Source: Mytilinidion resinicola
Lineage: Eukaryota; Ascomycota; Dothideomycetes; Mytilinidiales; Mytilinidiaceae
DNA: 64,000 bases
NCBI RefSeq assembly: GCF_010093595.1
Contig: NW_022985446.1
Span: 845,151-909,150, forward strand
Reading direction: 5' to 3'
In this document: piece by piece, positions 23,312-35,134 of the stretch
How positions within the stretch are numbered: position 1 is the first letter of the stretch
Layout of the letters: the number at the start of each line of letters is the position of its first letter
The notes under the pieces: generated by a model
What the model saw: only the letters and a program-made list of their open reading frames with translations
Told to the model about the DNA's origin: nothing
The model's database searches: none
Translations under genes and position numbers: made by a program

Positions 23312-24933
23312 TCTTTCTTCCAAATATATTCGTTACAAACATGCAGAAGTGCTCTATACCAAGACGCTCCACTCCAGAACTCGCCTACCGATGTTACCAT
23401 TTTGCTAGCGCTGACACGATGTTCGAAGCTATTCGACGCTCACGAAGTTTTTCGAAAAAGGTTGCAAGCCAAGTCGAAGTCTGGGTGTTGGGCTCTTTTC
23501 CGCTAAGTAGTTAGCTGAGTATTCTGTAATTTTTTAATTTTTTTTCCGGCGCTGAGTTGCTGTGGAAGAAAGGGAGTGATATATAGTAAGTTTGTGACTC
23601 GTGTGTGGAGATTTGAGCTAGCGGGAGGAGGACGGTTGGAAGGATTGGGATTGTCTAATGACGTGAATTTCAAAGCGATCACTTGACCCGTGCCTAAATC
23701 ACGTGCGGCGTGGATATCTGTTTGTATGAAGGGATAGTTTATATCCTCATCAGCTTCTTTCCTCTCCAGTGCAGTGGTCGACTCGAGCCGACCTTGATTG
23801 AACACCCGCCAGAGAGGTGTTCTATGGCTGGGGCAGTGCTTGAGCAAACCAGGGCAGAGCAGTCTGCTACGGAGTGGTGTGATGGCTTCGTGGTCCACTG
23901 ATCAACTCATCCGGTACCGCCTGCCGATGGGAGGAGGGAAGAGAAAAAGTGGTGACAGGAGCGTTCTGGAACATAATGATGCTGAGCAGTACGAAAAAAA
24001 AAATGATGAGACTCATTAGAGCATGGGGAGGATACAAATCAAGCTGACTTGACACAGATACACTCGCGGTGAGCAAGCGATGGAGATATGGAAGAGCATG
24101 AGTAGCTAGTGGTGTTGAGTATCAGAAGAGGATGATAGCCCACCGCGCCCCGAGGGACATTCTTGCTGCTTCCGAAGGATTTTGAAGAAACCTCCCAATC
24201 CTCCATCGAGATATTGCTCATCTTTGTTTGCAATATGGTGGCGGCGGTATGGTTTTTTATCAACCAAGCCAAACGCACTCTGTGGGCCAACATCTAGCCT
24301 TGCTCGAAGGCTTTATAGGCACTCCATTAGCGCAGTAACGAGACTGTCGAGGTGACCCTAGCATGACTAAACGATGGTATCATATTGCAATATCAGACTC
24401 TGCCCCTGGACAGCACAGCTCACCTCCCTTCATCTATCCAGAACACTTGCTTCCCTAGGCAGAAAGGTTCCATTCCGCCGCATTGCCCAAAAAAACCCAG
24501 CAACATACCGATTATATATTATACAAAGACCGCCTCGCAATAACCCCTCCCTTTCTTGGGTTACACGCTCGTTAGCCAGAAAATGATCCAGAGACGATTC
24601 ATGACGTCTCTCGTATTGCCACCCCCCCGTCCCATTGCCAGTATGCAAACCCGTAAGTAGTTGAGAGAGAAGGAAAAAAACAAACGCAATCCAAGCCAGT
24701 CCAGTCTCGATTCGTCATTTCGGAATTGTGCGTGGAAGATGCAGACGCCGCCCCATCCATCCAACGGGAATTCCAAGTTTTTCAACACCTCCCTCCCCCC
24801 CAAAAAACCCCAAATCCCATGGACTCCTTTTGGCTCCGGCGCTCGAATGATATAATACAGGAAAGACGGTGGTGCAGGATAGAGAAGATGCTTATGTATT
24901 AGCGCTCGCGTTTGGCTGTTGCGAGTGAGGGGT

Positions 24934-27900
24934 CTAAGACGGTGGCGTTTTTGGGTGCGAGTTTGGCCCAAGCATAGACGGAATCGGTTTACGTCGTGCT
25001 TTCATTTGGGGCATTCGCGGAACGCCCTGGATGACTCGTGGCTCTTTCATGAGGGTGGAGTCCAATTTCGCAGGAACTAATGGTGGTTTAAGTTAGCTGA
25101 CTGTTGGACATGAGCTGTCATGTCTTTGGCTTACTTCTGCTGGTTACCTGCCGATAATCTCCGGGAATGCGGGCGTTGGGAGGTGTCGCAGCAGCAGAAC
25201 GCCACAAATGGTCGTTCGTGTCAGACAGGAAATCCGTTGTTGATTTGTGGAAGAAGGAAGTGCGACCACGATTCTTCTTGGACAAAATGATCTGATCGAA
25301 AAGCTTGATAGTAGGATCGTCCGAACGCTTGCTCTCACGCTCGTGGATGAACTCGTTGAAAGCTGAAGATAGGTTAGCTCACCATTCGAGGCTTGCTATT
25401 TCGTGCCGACTGACCTTGCGTATCTTGAAGAGCCCTAATGTATTCCGCAGTCTCGTGAGGCAGGCTCTTCTGGAACTCGTCCATCTTGAACCTGTATATC
25501 AGCCCAGATTTCTTCTGATCGCCCGACGCCGGGTACATATGCCGGCGGTATGTGTAGACGAGACTGGCGAAGCAGCGAACAAAAGCCGCTCGAACCTGGT
25601 CCGCGCGAAACGCCGAAGGACAGACCACAGCAATTTGATTAGCGCATCGGCCGTGGGCGCAAGCACTGCAGCCTACGGAAATGTCAGACGCATGTAAGGT
25701 TGCACTGCATGTGAGTCACTTACCTGTACACCTGTAAATTCCCTCGTCCGATTTCTCATCGCACACTGAGCAAGTCGCCTTCTCATCACGTGGCCGCCAG
25801 TGCAGACAATGCCCTTCGACCCAACGCACAGTTTCAGTGTTCCGAACGGGCTGCATGAGCATCCCAGGCATAATGGTAGAAGCGGCTAGGGTTGACTGGG
25901 CGTATACAGACGGGGCGTACGATGACGGAGCCCGGATCTCGTGGCTCAGCGTCGATGTCGAAGCGCTCGGAGCGTGCCCAAGGAATGGCTGACTAGGGCG
26001 TCGAAGAGTTGGTACCCGCTCAAACCCAAACTGTTTAACCTTGTTAGATATAAATGTAATGGCGGAATCTTCAGAGCGTACCGAGGAGCTCCGCCTTGAT
26101 GAGGTCTCGAAATGTCCTGATCGCTTTTCTCGTAAATTTGCTTGGAGAGCATATGCAGAATCGCTTCTAGAAATTGGAGTGGTGGGCATAGGCGGGAATG
26201 CCGTAGAAATTGGCGATATTCTTGGAGAAGGGGGGGAGTTTGTCTTCATCGTCGACGCTGTGGATGGCCTTTCATTGCCACGGCTGTGATCGTTCCTAGA
26301 CTGTAGGAAAGCATTAAATATCATAGGTTGAGCACCGGAAGGCTGGTTGGTTCCAAAGGACGTGGAATTTAGTCCAGCGTAAGTCGCTAGGGTGGATGGG
26401 GCGGGTTTATGGGTGAAGACAGTTGGATTCTCTGAAGAGAAGGCGTCGTAAGGGAAAGCCTCTTGAGCATATGCAGGAGGTCCTACAGGTACGCCGTATC
26501 GGTTGTGATGAGGTGCAGCTAGTTGAAGCAACGAAACAAGCTTCCGTCTCTGCTGACGAGGTAGAGAGATTGGAGGGCCAAAGTTGCTTCCTACAGAGTC
26601 GTGATCCAGATCCACAAGAACGTACTCATCCTCAGGGTAGTCGGCAGGCTCGTATCTGCGCTCTATACCCACGATGTACGGACATGGCGCTTCTAGAGTT
26701 TGTACGAGACGAGCTGGAAGCACAGGGATGAAAACGCCAGCCCACTTCAGAGGATATAGGAGATTAGCCAAGGCTGCGCTGGCGAGATGAAGCATGGCAG
26801 TGTGATCTGACAGGAGGATGATCCTTGCCTCTGTCAGGACATATTCAAACAGGGTGACGACGTTCGGAATCGAGAGTGACCTAAAAAGAGCGTAAAGATC
26901 GGTGTTCCGGGACCCGGGCAATTCGTTGACAGCCTCCTTTCGTGCGTAAAGGCGAAGTTCTCGGACCGCAATCTCTACCTGAGTAATCGAGGTTATCGGA
27001 CTCAGCGCTTCAGCACAAAGGTTGACGACGTATCGCTCCAGAGGCTGCCACATGCCAATCTTGGGTGAGCTTGCAGGCACTCGGAGCACTCCTCCATTGG
27101 TCATTGGGACCACGACCGCTTTCAGCCACTCTTTCCAAAAGCTCGTCATGCCACCGTCTCTTCCAAGGACTCCGTAAGCTCGAGGTATCCACAGGCCGGT
27201 CTCTCCATCGGTAAGTCCTTCGATTTTAGAGGCAGCGGCGTGCCTAACTGGTCGCAACAGATCCGTCATCAGGCCAATTTTCTCTTCCACAGCGCTGATG
27301 TCGTCTTCCAGCTGATCTCGCTCATCGGATCCGGACGCCACGCTAGGCAATAAAGCTAGTAGTCGGGACAATTTTGCCCTCTCTCCAGCTAGTCGTTCCC
27401 CAAGGCTGCTGGCCAGCTCCCGCTCCTCTGTGTTCATATTTGCTCTCCGCCAATCCTCGCATTGGCGCTCCAGTCCTTCGGCCGCTTTGGCGTTTAGAGG
27501 TAGCCATGTTATTAGGCATATGCCATGCAGCTTGGAATTATCCCCGTTGGTCATTGCAAATCCATGCCAAGTTGCTCTTGGTCGCTCATCGGAGGACATG
27601 ACTTTGACGTCGTTTGGAAAAGCAAACATGGGCACGTAGTCCGGGAAGGGATTGCGTCTTCGCAGCTCTTCCACCATGTTCTTTGGCGGGTATCGATCCA
27701 ATAGCACAGGCTCGTAACTCCGCAGAAGTGGATGCATATCGGGGGCGGTTTGGAAGGGCTGCGGGGCGGGGATGACTGAGTTGTAGCCACTCAATCGCTT
27801 CGAAGTCCGAACTGAGGCTTGTGGGGTGTTAGCATTCTCTACTATCGTAATGGCTCTAAATCATGGGCGTACCTTGACGGGCCATTGAAGGCTGTCTCTT

Positions 27901-28473
27901 GAGGCTGCTCATGGTCGAGATGCGCCTCCGTATGCTGCCCACGCCAGACCTCAAGTTCCCCACGTCTTCATTCACGATACGTTGTGGTTTTGGCCGTGGC
28001 TTCGAGGGCCGGTTCTGCTGCGCAACAGCGCCGGCATTATACTGAATCTCCTCGAGGAACGTGTCCCGCTCGGACGCAAACTTGCGGAGGGCCTGCTCGA
28101 AGTCGGCATCGCTGAGGCCTGAGCCCGTCTGCACGCCCTTGATGGTCGTGCTGCTCCTGTTGCTGGCTGAGCCCTTCGCGTCGGGGCCAATGATGCTGCC
28201 AATGGACTTGCGAGGCTCAAAGCTTAGACGGGCGGATCGGCGGTTCGCGGCGTCGCCATTGGGGAAGCCATCCTGCGAGGTCGGGCGAGTGGTGGAATCC
28301 GTCTCCAGGGCCTTGTCCTCTTCAATTGTGGCATCGACGTCGACGGGCAGGGCCTGGACGCCGTTTGGCTGGGCGCGCTCGTCGTAGACCTGCTGGGACT
28401 CGACGCCGCATATGAAGAAATAGTCGGCCAACGGCGCAGAAGACGAGTCTTGGGCGGACGGGGCTGGAGCCAT
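24934..28473 (-). CDS. DENN-domain protein with a C1 zinc finger between cDENN and dDENN
   Basis: DENN proteins act as exchange factors for Rab GTPases, or as related regulators in membrane traffic. Five exons: 28473-27873, 27817-25724, 25672-25415, 25362-25135, 25076-24934; 1107 aa, phases exact. Seen: ADYFFICGVES at residue 17 (start of uDENN), a Ser/Arg-rich insertion to about 200, then uDENN/cDENN (FPDYVPMFAFPNDV, GVLGRDGGM, LYALFRSLSIPNVVTLFEYVLTE, LLYPLKWAGVFIPVLP, PYIVGIE), a coiled stretch of two short helices near 320-380, a disordered Ser/Pro linker, a canonical C1 finger (H-x12-C-x2-C-x10-C-x2-C-x4-H-x2-C-x7-C, about residues 870-917), then dDENN ending LFDQIILSKKNRG. The second exon has two in-frame acceptors 6 nt apart (AAG at 27818, CAG at 27812). 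C1 fingers bind diacylglycerol or membranes; whether this one does is unknown. Confidence 0.9.
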
Positions 28474-30401
28474 GGCGGTTGCTAGAGCATGGGATGTCGC
28501 TTGCTCGATGCAAGGAAACGAGGCCGGGTGTCGAGGGCGCGCGGCGGACTGCTCATATCATTGCTCGGAGGGAGAAAAGTCGGGGAGCGAGTGGTGGATG
28601 GCTCAACGGCGGGCACGCTGCGTGGCAGGTGGACGCGGAGCTTTCTTGTGCAACCGTGGAAGCTTGGTGCCGGCGGTACAGCGGTGCAGCGGACGCGGTG
28701 AAGGGGACTCGGCTTGGGCGGGGGCTTGGATGGAGCAGCACCTGCAGCGCGCCCAGTTGGAAGTGCGAGCAGAGCAGACGGAGGGTGTGGAGGAGAAGTG
28801 GTGGAGGTAAAGCGTGTAGCCAATCGCGGCGAGGAGGTCCCTGGCCCTGGGCGAGAGATAGATATGCAAGTAACAGGATGGGCCGCCAATTGGCCCTGCC
28901 CACAACGGCCGGCAGCCGGCCAGGCTGGTCACTCGCAGTCGTGTGTGTGTCGCACGGTGCCAGCAACACCTGCGACGAGCGCACCACGATCGGATCAGAC
29001 GCCGCAAAGGGCCAGCGGCGTCAGCGCGGCGAGCTGGGCGACTGAGCGGCAAACCTCTTCGGGCGGCCGTCGACGAGCTGCCAAAAGCGACGCGCAGCCT
29101 GCCATCCAGGGCGGCTCGAACCCACGCCTGCGCCGAAACGGGGCCTGAGGGACACTCACGCAGGCGTTCCTGAGTGCTCGACTGCGTGCTAGCGTCGTCG
29201 CGAGCCTCTCCGTCAGGGGCACGTCGCGCGCCAACACCACGCTGATCGCCCGCCGCAATCAACGTGCACGGCACGATGGAGGGGCGCCAGTCTGCAGCAA
29301 TCTAATTCCGACAGCGCAGCGGCCAGCGGCCAGCGGCCTGCAGCACATGGCGGCGGCTGGCGACAGAAGCAGCGCACAAACAGGGCGGGAATAGGGGAGC
29401 CAGGCCCAGCAGTGCGCAGCTTCATGTGTTTATCGCATCGCTGTCTCGTCTCACAGGCTGGGCGCCGGTGCAGGCCACGACGCCGTCCCCGGTCGGTCGA
29501 GACTCCGAAGCCTCCACCGGGATACGTACATACGTGCATACGTGCATACGTGCATGCGTGCTGCTGTGCGCATGCGGCGGAGCGCTGTGAAAAAGACCCC
29601 GAATTCTTTTCCGTCTCGTCCGTCCCTGGAGCTGCAGGGCGAGTGGAGACGCATCACATTCACAAAACCCCACGGCGCCCCAGGCCCGCTCGCATGCTGC
29701 TGCACACTTATCTGCCCGGCGACGGTTCGATTCTGGAGAAGATACACAACCCTCCAGCCTGGGGATCGCGCTCCTGCTCCCGCACTAACACAGCTGCACG
29801 CAGGGTCCCTGGGCCGGCGACGCTGCTTGGCTGCAGCGCGACTGTACTTTTAAAACGCACTATCCCCAGAACTGCCACTGCTAAACTCTCCTGTCCCTCT
29901 CGTGAAGCCACCTCGCGTCGCGCCGCCTCCTTTCCCGCGTCTGCTGCAGCTCTCCCACGTGAACGAGTACAGCGTGACTACAGCTTCGAAGATAGCATCC
30001 GCCGACGGCACGCTGCATCTCTTAGACGTCCCCTCCCGTGAATCCCCATCCCGGGCTGTGAGCGCCTAATCCAGGCCACGATGCCGGCTAGCTGCAGCAC
30101 AGCCTGCACGATAAAAGCTAATCTGCCATATTAACGTCATGAGATCTTCCGTAACTCCCTAATGACCGCCGACGTTTAGTGCTGCGAGATTCCGAAACAG
30201 CGTCTAGCTCCCGTAGCTAGTCGCAGTATAGCGTGACAGTAATCCGGGCCTCCCCAATGTGATTAGGGGTCTCTTTGGAATCGGAAACAGTGCCGTCTGC
30301 TGCTTGTGGAGGCGGGATTGCCCCTGTGCTAAGTGCCGAGGTGGAGACAGAGACGTGTGGTGTTGAGGTCTCATACTTTGCACGGTTGTGCCACCAGTCC
30401 G
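28474..30401. other. 1.9-kb GC-rich intergenic region
   Basis: Upstream of the DENN gene and downstream of TRAPPC13. Large open frames overlap on all six frames between 28480 and 29300, which reflects GC content and not coding. A short CATACGTG-type repeat lies at 29526-29560. The DENN promoter should be near 28480-28900. Confidence 0.5.
29526..29560 (+). repeat. Short octamer repeat (CATACGTG)n
   Basis: Three to four imperfect copies of an 8-bp unit made of CATACGTG, visible directly. Each unit contains the palindromic ACGT core. Confidence 0.7.
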
Positions 30402-31479
30402 TCACCGTCGACTAGTGAGCCACCCCGTGCTCAGGGAGCCGCGATCGCCCAACGCGCTCCGCCACTGGATAGTCAGCTGCCCGAGAACCTTTCGCGGGTC
30501 GCCTGCAGGGAGCCGTCCAGCGCTGTCGCTAGCCTCGGCCTCGTCTTGCTCTTCGAGGAGAAAGGCAACTTGAATGATATCACGTGGGTTCAGGATGGGC
30601 GAGTGTGCGGCTTCCGGGCCTGGGACTCGCAGATCCCAATTCAGCGACGTTGACTTGAACGGTGGCTTGGGATTCACATTAACGGCCTGCGCGTGAGAGT
30701 TAGTGACTGATGCTGGTGAATAGAGAGATTCATTTACCTCCAGGGAGACTGCGCTCTCACCCATGTTCTCCAGCTGCGCTTCCAGAGCATACTTCGAAAG
30801 CCGTCCCCGTGTAGGCAGATCCCCAGTCTTCGTCCGCACGCTCAAAAGCTGCTGAGCGATGAACTGATACAACTTCCTAAACGTTCGAACGCGGCCACTC
30901 GCTGCCTTCCCTTCACCGGCCAGCTGTGTCTCCGTGTACGTGACTGTGACTGCGAGGACATGCGGCCCCTCCTCCTTGAGCTCGAACCGCAGGATCTTCT
31001 GCAGCGATTCACCGGGGCCAGGCGACACTTCCTCCTCTTCCTCGGCACCCGCTAGATCCAGAGCTACCCCTGCTGCGACCGAAGGCGTCTGCATGTCTGC
31101 TGCTATCCTGACGCCGCTTATGGAGCGTGCGTGGTCCGATTCTTCAAGCTCATTGTTGGCACAGAGGGTGCACGAGAAGGTTTCGCCCACATAAGCGCTG
31201 CCGAACGCCTCGGGGAGATTCAGCACAGGGCTGACGATGAATTGATCGTTCACATTGTCAGAAGGGTAGCTTAGCGAAGCTTTGGGGGAGATTCCGAGGT
31301 CGGTCGAGTGCGGGAGTGGGTATTGGTATGCCAACGATGGCCGCGATAATCTGACAGTAGACGTGTATTAGCTCAAGCCTCTTGAGATGGGAGTCTAATT
31401 CTGACCGAAGGACCTTCAGGCTGACTGTGTGCGCCCCCTTGAGGCCCTCACCTGCGGACTGGGTTCGCTGATGTGCCAT
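30402..31479 (-). CDS. TRAPPC13: TRAPP complex subunit 13 (DUF974)
   Basis: Component of the TRAPPII/III tethering complexes, which activate Rab GTPases in Golgi and autophagy traffic. Exons 31479-31406, 31350-30738, 30686-30402; 323 aa. Seen: MAHQRTQSAGEGLKG, HTVSLKVLRLSRPSL across the first junction, the family signature NVNDQFIVSPVLNLPEAFG followed by SAYVGETFSCTLCANNE, the immunoglobulin-like strands LRFELKEEGPHVLAVTVTY, and NPRDIIQVAFLL with a C-terminal GQLTIQWRSALGDRGSL. The length is in the range expected for fungal orthologues. Head to head with the SET-domain gene, 177 bp apart. Confidence 0.92.
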
Positions 31480-31656
31480 TACAGCAACGAGGACGATGGT
31501 CGAATGTTGTCCAGTGGAGCCTCGAATAAAGTAGTGGGGTTATACAAATCCTCCCTAATTAGCCGATGTCTTGCCAAGGCCGCCTCAACTTCGTCGCCAA
31601 CTATTTTCCTTAGTTACACGAATCTTTAGAACAGGGTTGGTCGTGGTATTAGAGGG
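31480..31656. promoter_or_regulatory. Bidirectional promoter TRAPPC13 / SET gene
   Basis: 177 bp between divergent start codons. No TATA box stands out. Confidence 0.45.
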
Positions 31657-32311
31657 ATGGGGTCTGCAGTTGATAATAACTCAATAGCATTACACCGCTG
31701 CGCGGACATGGTGATTTTATCAAACACTCCAAAAGGTTGTGGCAATTTGCGCAGCTCATTCTGCTGTATTAACAAAAGTGCAGGGCGAGGCGTCTTTGCT
31801 ACTAAAGATATCCCAGCGAGGGCAGTTATAGATGTCTGTCCCGTTCTGGTACTAGGCGTAGAGGAAAACGAGGAACATATCAGACACACCTCACTGTACC
31901 ACTACACATAGTATGCAACCCTTCAATCATGAAAGGTCTTCGGGCTACGGGATATTGATATATCCATGCAGTAATTGGCCCGTCAAAGATGAAAACGGTA
32001 GTACGAGAGTTTCACAGGCCGTGATCTTCGGCCTCGGGTCCATGTTCAATCACAACATCGATCAAAATGTAGGATGGGTACGGGACACTGAACGCCTATT
32101 GGTGACATATCGCACTCTCCGTAACATCACCGCCGGAGAAGAGCTCTGTGCGTATGCTAGATCTTGTTTTTTTTATTTTTGGGAGCGTCTAACACCACTC
32201 TCAGGCATCAGCTACGGGCCTCGATTGACTTTCAAGGACGCAGATAGTGGAGCCTACGTTCACGACGAAGAAGACGGACTAGAACAGTTGAATAGAATAC
32301 AGCTTGCGTAG
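31657..32311 (+). CDS. Small SET-domain protein
   Basis: Probable lysine methyltransferase of the SET family, 178 aa, almost entirely the SET domain. Exons 31657-31910, 31972-32147, 32205-32311. Seen: KSAGRGVFATKDIPARAVIDVCPVL at the N-terminus (the GRG-x-F-A motif), YNWP after the first intron, FGLGSMFNHNIDQNVGW (the NH-x4-N motif of SET) and GEELCISYG, whose Cys codon is completed across the second intron. Related fungal proteins are uncharacterised; the target may be a histone or another protein. The first ATG is used; a second Met at 31708 would also keep the domain. Confidence 0.85.
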
Positions 32312-32524
32312 TGATTACACCTGACCTATCGCTACAAATCACACGAGCCTGAGACACTCCCTACTTCCGCACCAGGAATTACGCCTCCCGAATTTGACCC
32401 TAGCCGGAGACACGTAATGAAATCTATGCTGAATCAAAGGTGCCGCCAACGCCGATTTAGCAAAGTGAAACCGACCACACCATTTACTATCCTAGCAGCA
32501 CATCCATTGCAGCTTCAGTTTGCA

Positions 32525-34288
32525 CTAAGTTGCAGCAACTTCAGTCTTTGCCACAAGGTCATCTTCGCTATCGGATTGGTTCTCCTCCGCTTCCGTGCGG
32601 AGTTCGTAAAGAAGCTCAAAACAATCTTCCAGCAGCTGGGTAACGCTTCCCTGTCCGTCAGGTATGTCTGAACCAACCATGAACTTGCCGTCTACTCTCA
32701 TGTTGTCAATCGAATTTAGCTTCATGCTGTAAGGGTAAAGCTCCCGTGGGGAGTCGATGCCTCCGGATTTCTTCACTTCTACCAAACATCGTTTCAGCGT
32801 ATTCAGTTGATTGTAGATTGGCAGAAGGGCCTCGGAGACTGGTTCGGATGAGATGATGAGATGGTAAATGATGGCGTAGCTCTTCCGTAGGAGATATAGA
32901 AGAGTCTGGCACATTGTTAGCGCTACTACAAAATTATGCAGGAATACCCTACTCGTTGAGCATGTAGATCCGCCGGCACATTCGAAGCATCCAGGAAGTT
33001 TCCATTGACACGAGCCTCATCTATTCGGTCAAGTTGTCGCTGATAGCTGTAAAGGTCCGTCTCCCTCAGCGACCATGCTTGAGTGAGAGATAGCTTTTCC
33101 AGTTTGTTGCGAATTTCCAGCAACTTGTCGTAGGTCTCTTGGAATCTCTCATCGATCTTTCCCTGCCTAGACAGATTGTAAGCATAACTGAGTGCCAGCG
33201 TCGGAGAAGGACGTACTTCTGTTTGATAAGTTCGATCCAAAGGAAGCATCTTGAGAGCAAAGTCGCAATGAGATTCTTAGCATCCGGAGCAGGCTCAGGA
33301 TGTTCGAGGGACAGTTTTAGTTTCCGCGCCATCTCCGCTAACTGCTCATCTATCGTGCCCTCGGTCTCGAGCAGAACGACTCCTTCTGCAGCGAAGCTTT
33401 CCTGAAGCTCCACGAGCTGTTGGCGGAAATCTTCAACTTCTGCGGTAGGGAACTGTGAGACTTTAGCCAGATGAAAACGTAAGGCCGAATAGTACTTCAG
33501 TACCTTTGATCTGGTGTTACAAGCAGACAGGGAACGGAGAATGGAAACCAGCTTGTCATACTTCGGGCGGAGTTCCGGAGTCAGGTGAGATAGGGATAGC
33601 TCTAGCTCTGATAGAATGTCTTGACAGACTTGAATTCGGGCTTCCAGAAGAGTCAAGAAGTTTGGACTGTAGCTTTCTCTGCCCCTTTCACAGTAATCTC
33701 GGGATTTCTGTAGACTGGTGCTGATAGACTCCAAATCTTTCGGAGAGAAGAAGGCCGCTTCTTTGAGATGCTCGAGTAGACGCTGCAACAGTGAATAAGC
33801 AAGAGCCCAGGATAGCCAACATCGCGTTCTTTACTTACTTTTATCGTTGATATGGCGGAATATCTGGTGTCCCAGGTTAGTCAGCATGTGGCAACAGTGG
33901 CAATTATGGATAGGAATTGAGGTTGCGTACACAGCAGGCGCTTCGTGATTTTTGCCTATTGTCAAGAATGATAGCGAGATGAGTTGGAAGCAATCATCCA
34001 AAACCGTATCGACTAGTGATTGGCCGAGGTAATCAGCGGCATGTATCGTCAGTTCGTTCACAGACAAGTACCTCTGTTCTGCTCATTGCGCCTGTTCGTC
34101 CGAAGCTCGTTGAGTACGGCCACTTGCTCGATGAGTTGATTGTACAAGGCTACTACATCCTCCGACTTGACATAGGTCGACCTGTCACCCTTCAGGAGCT
34201 CGAGGTCCGTTCGAATGGAGAGCAGTTTGTCCAGGATCGGCTGCTCGCGCGGGTCCAGTGGTATGCGCACGGCGGGAGAGTCGGTCAT
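32525..34288 (-). CDS. UPF0662 / DUF2408 family protein
   Basis: Conserved fungal protein of unknown function related to S. pombe SPAC30C2.08-type UPF0662 proteins; largely helical. Six exons: 34288-34072, 34012-33931, 33863-33839, 33782-33217, 33166-32953, 32905-32525; 494 aa. The 25-nt third exon is small but its removal breaks the frame and the sequence VYSAISTIKRLLEHL. Seen: LLSIRTDLELLKGD, DTVLDDCFQLISLSFLTIGK, KQGKIDERFQETYDKLLEI, SLTQAWSLRETDLYSYQRQL, each typical of the family. The start at MTDSPAV is chosen over a 22-codon longer frame by family likeness. Head to head with the P1 gene. Confidence 0.9.
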
Positions 34289-34625
34289 TGCTGGTTGCGC
34301 TTCAATCGTCGGTTGGGTCGGTGTCTTTGAGATGTTGTGGACGTGCAGTATCAAAGGGGCTGTCTCAGAAACTTTTTGGTGAGGCGGGGAGATAGATTGA
34401 CATCACCGAGAAATTGAGGGGCAGGTGCAGTGGGGAAGCCGCTGGGGGCGAAGCTTTGGTCTCGTGACGCGTTTTCGTTCGGCCTGGAACCGTTTACAGT
34501 ACGCCGTATTATTCGCTTAAGTCTAGCGCCGGCCTCCGACGCCCACAACTACACGTCAAAAGTTCCTCGACGACAGCGCACCTCCACCGACTACGACGTA
34601 TCACGACTCTCTTCACACTGTCGAA
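34289..34625. promoter_or_regulatory. Bidirectional promoter UPF0662 / ribosomal P1
   Basis: 337 bp between divergent start codons. The P1-proximal end is a C/A-rich leader. No specific site is claimed. Confidence 0.5.
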
Positions 34626-35134
34626 ATGTCAACCGCCGAGCTCGCAACCTCCTACGCGGCCCTCATCCTCGCGGATGACGGTGTCGATATCACCGTACGA
34701 TTTCCCCAATTTTCAAGTTGGCAGATGCTAATTTACCACAGGCCGACAAGCTCCAATCTCTCATCAAGGCCGCAAAGGTCGAAGAAGTCGAGCCAATATG
34801 GACAACCCTGTTCGCGAAGGTGCGCATCCAGCGGGGTCAATTGGACAATTGAGGGACAACGGATCTGATTCGATACAGGCGCTTGAGGGCAAGGACGTCA
34901 AGGACCTTCTGCTGAACGTTGGCTCTGGTGGCGGAGCTGCCGCGGCTGCCACATCAGGCGGCGCTGCTGCTGCCGGTGGTGCTGCCGAGGACGCGCCAGC
35001 GGCTGAGGAGAAGGAAGAGGGTACGTGGCACTTTGGAGCTGCATTGTCAGCCTACTTGCGAGCGGTGCTAATATGTCCAATTTACAGAGAAGGAGGAGTC
35101 AGACGAGGACATGGGTTTCGGCCTTTTCGACTAA
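34626..35134 (+). CDS. RPP1: 60S acidic ribosomal protein P1
   Basis: Stalk protein of the large ribosomal subunit that recruits elongation factors, working as P1/P2 dimers on P0. Exons 34626-34694, 34742-34819, 34879-35020, 35088-35134; 111 aa, the normal length. Seen: [20 protein letters not shown], the dimerisation helices through [20 protein letters not shown], the Ala/Gly hinge, the Glu/Lys-rich segment and the universal C-terminal [12 protein letters not shown]. The opening sequence separates it from P2. Confidence 0.97.

Larger units (their letters stand above)
18717..24933. other. 6.2-kb gene-poor region
   Basis: No reading frame here shows a domain I recognise, on either strand, and none keeps a plausible intron structure. 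It holds a tRNA-like relic (about 20630-20720), a run of 18 C (23294-23311), T- and A-runs near 23528-23545 and 23994-24003, and many short overlapping frames. The last few hundred bases before 24934 are the 3' flank of the DENN gene. It may contain long non-coding transcripts or small lineage-specific genes that cannot be supported from sequence alone. Confidence 0.5.

Noticed and set aside
29095..29150. T-arm-like GGGTTCGAGCC on the minus strand
   Set aside because: No matching D arm, anticodon arm or acceptor stem for a tRNA.
28479..29274. Several frames over 130 codons on both strands
   Set aside because: They overlap in all frames, which is expected from GC-rich DNA; none has a domain.
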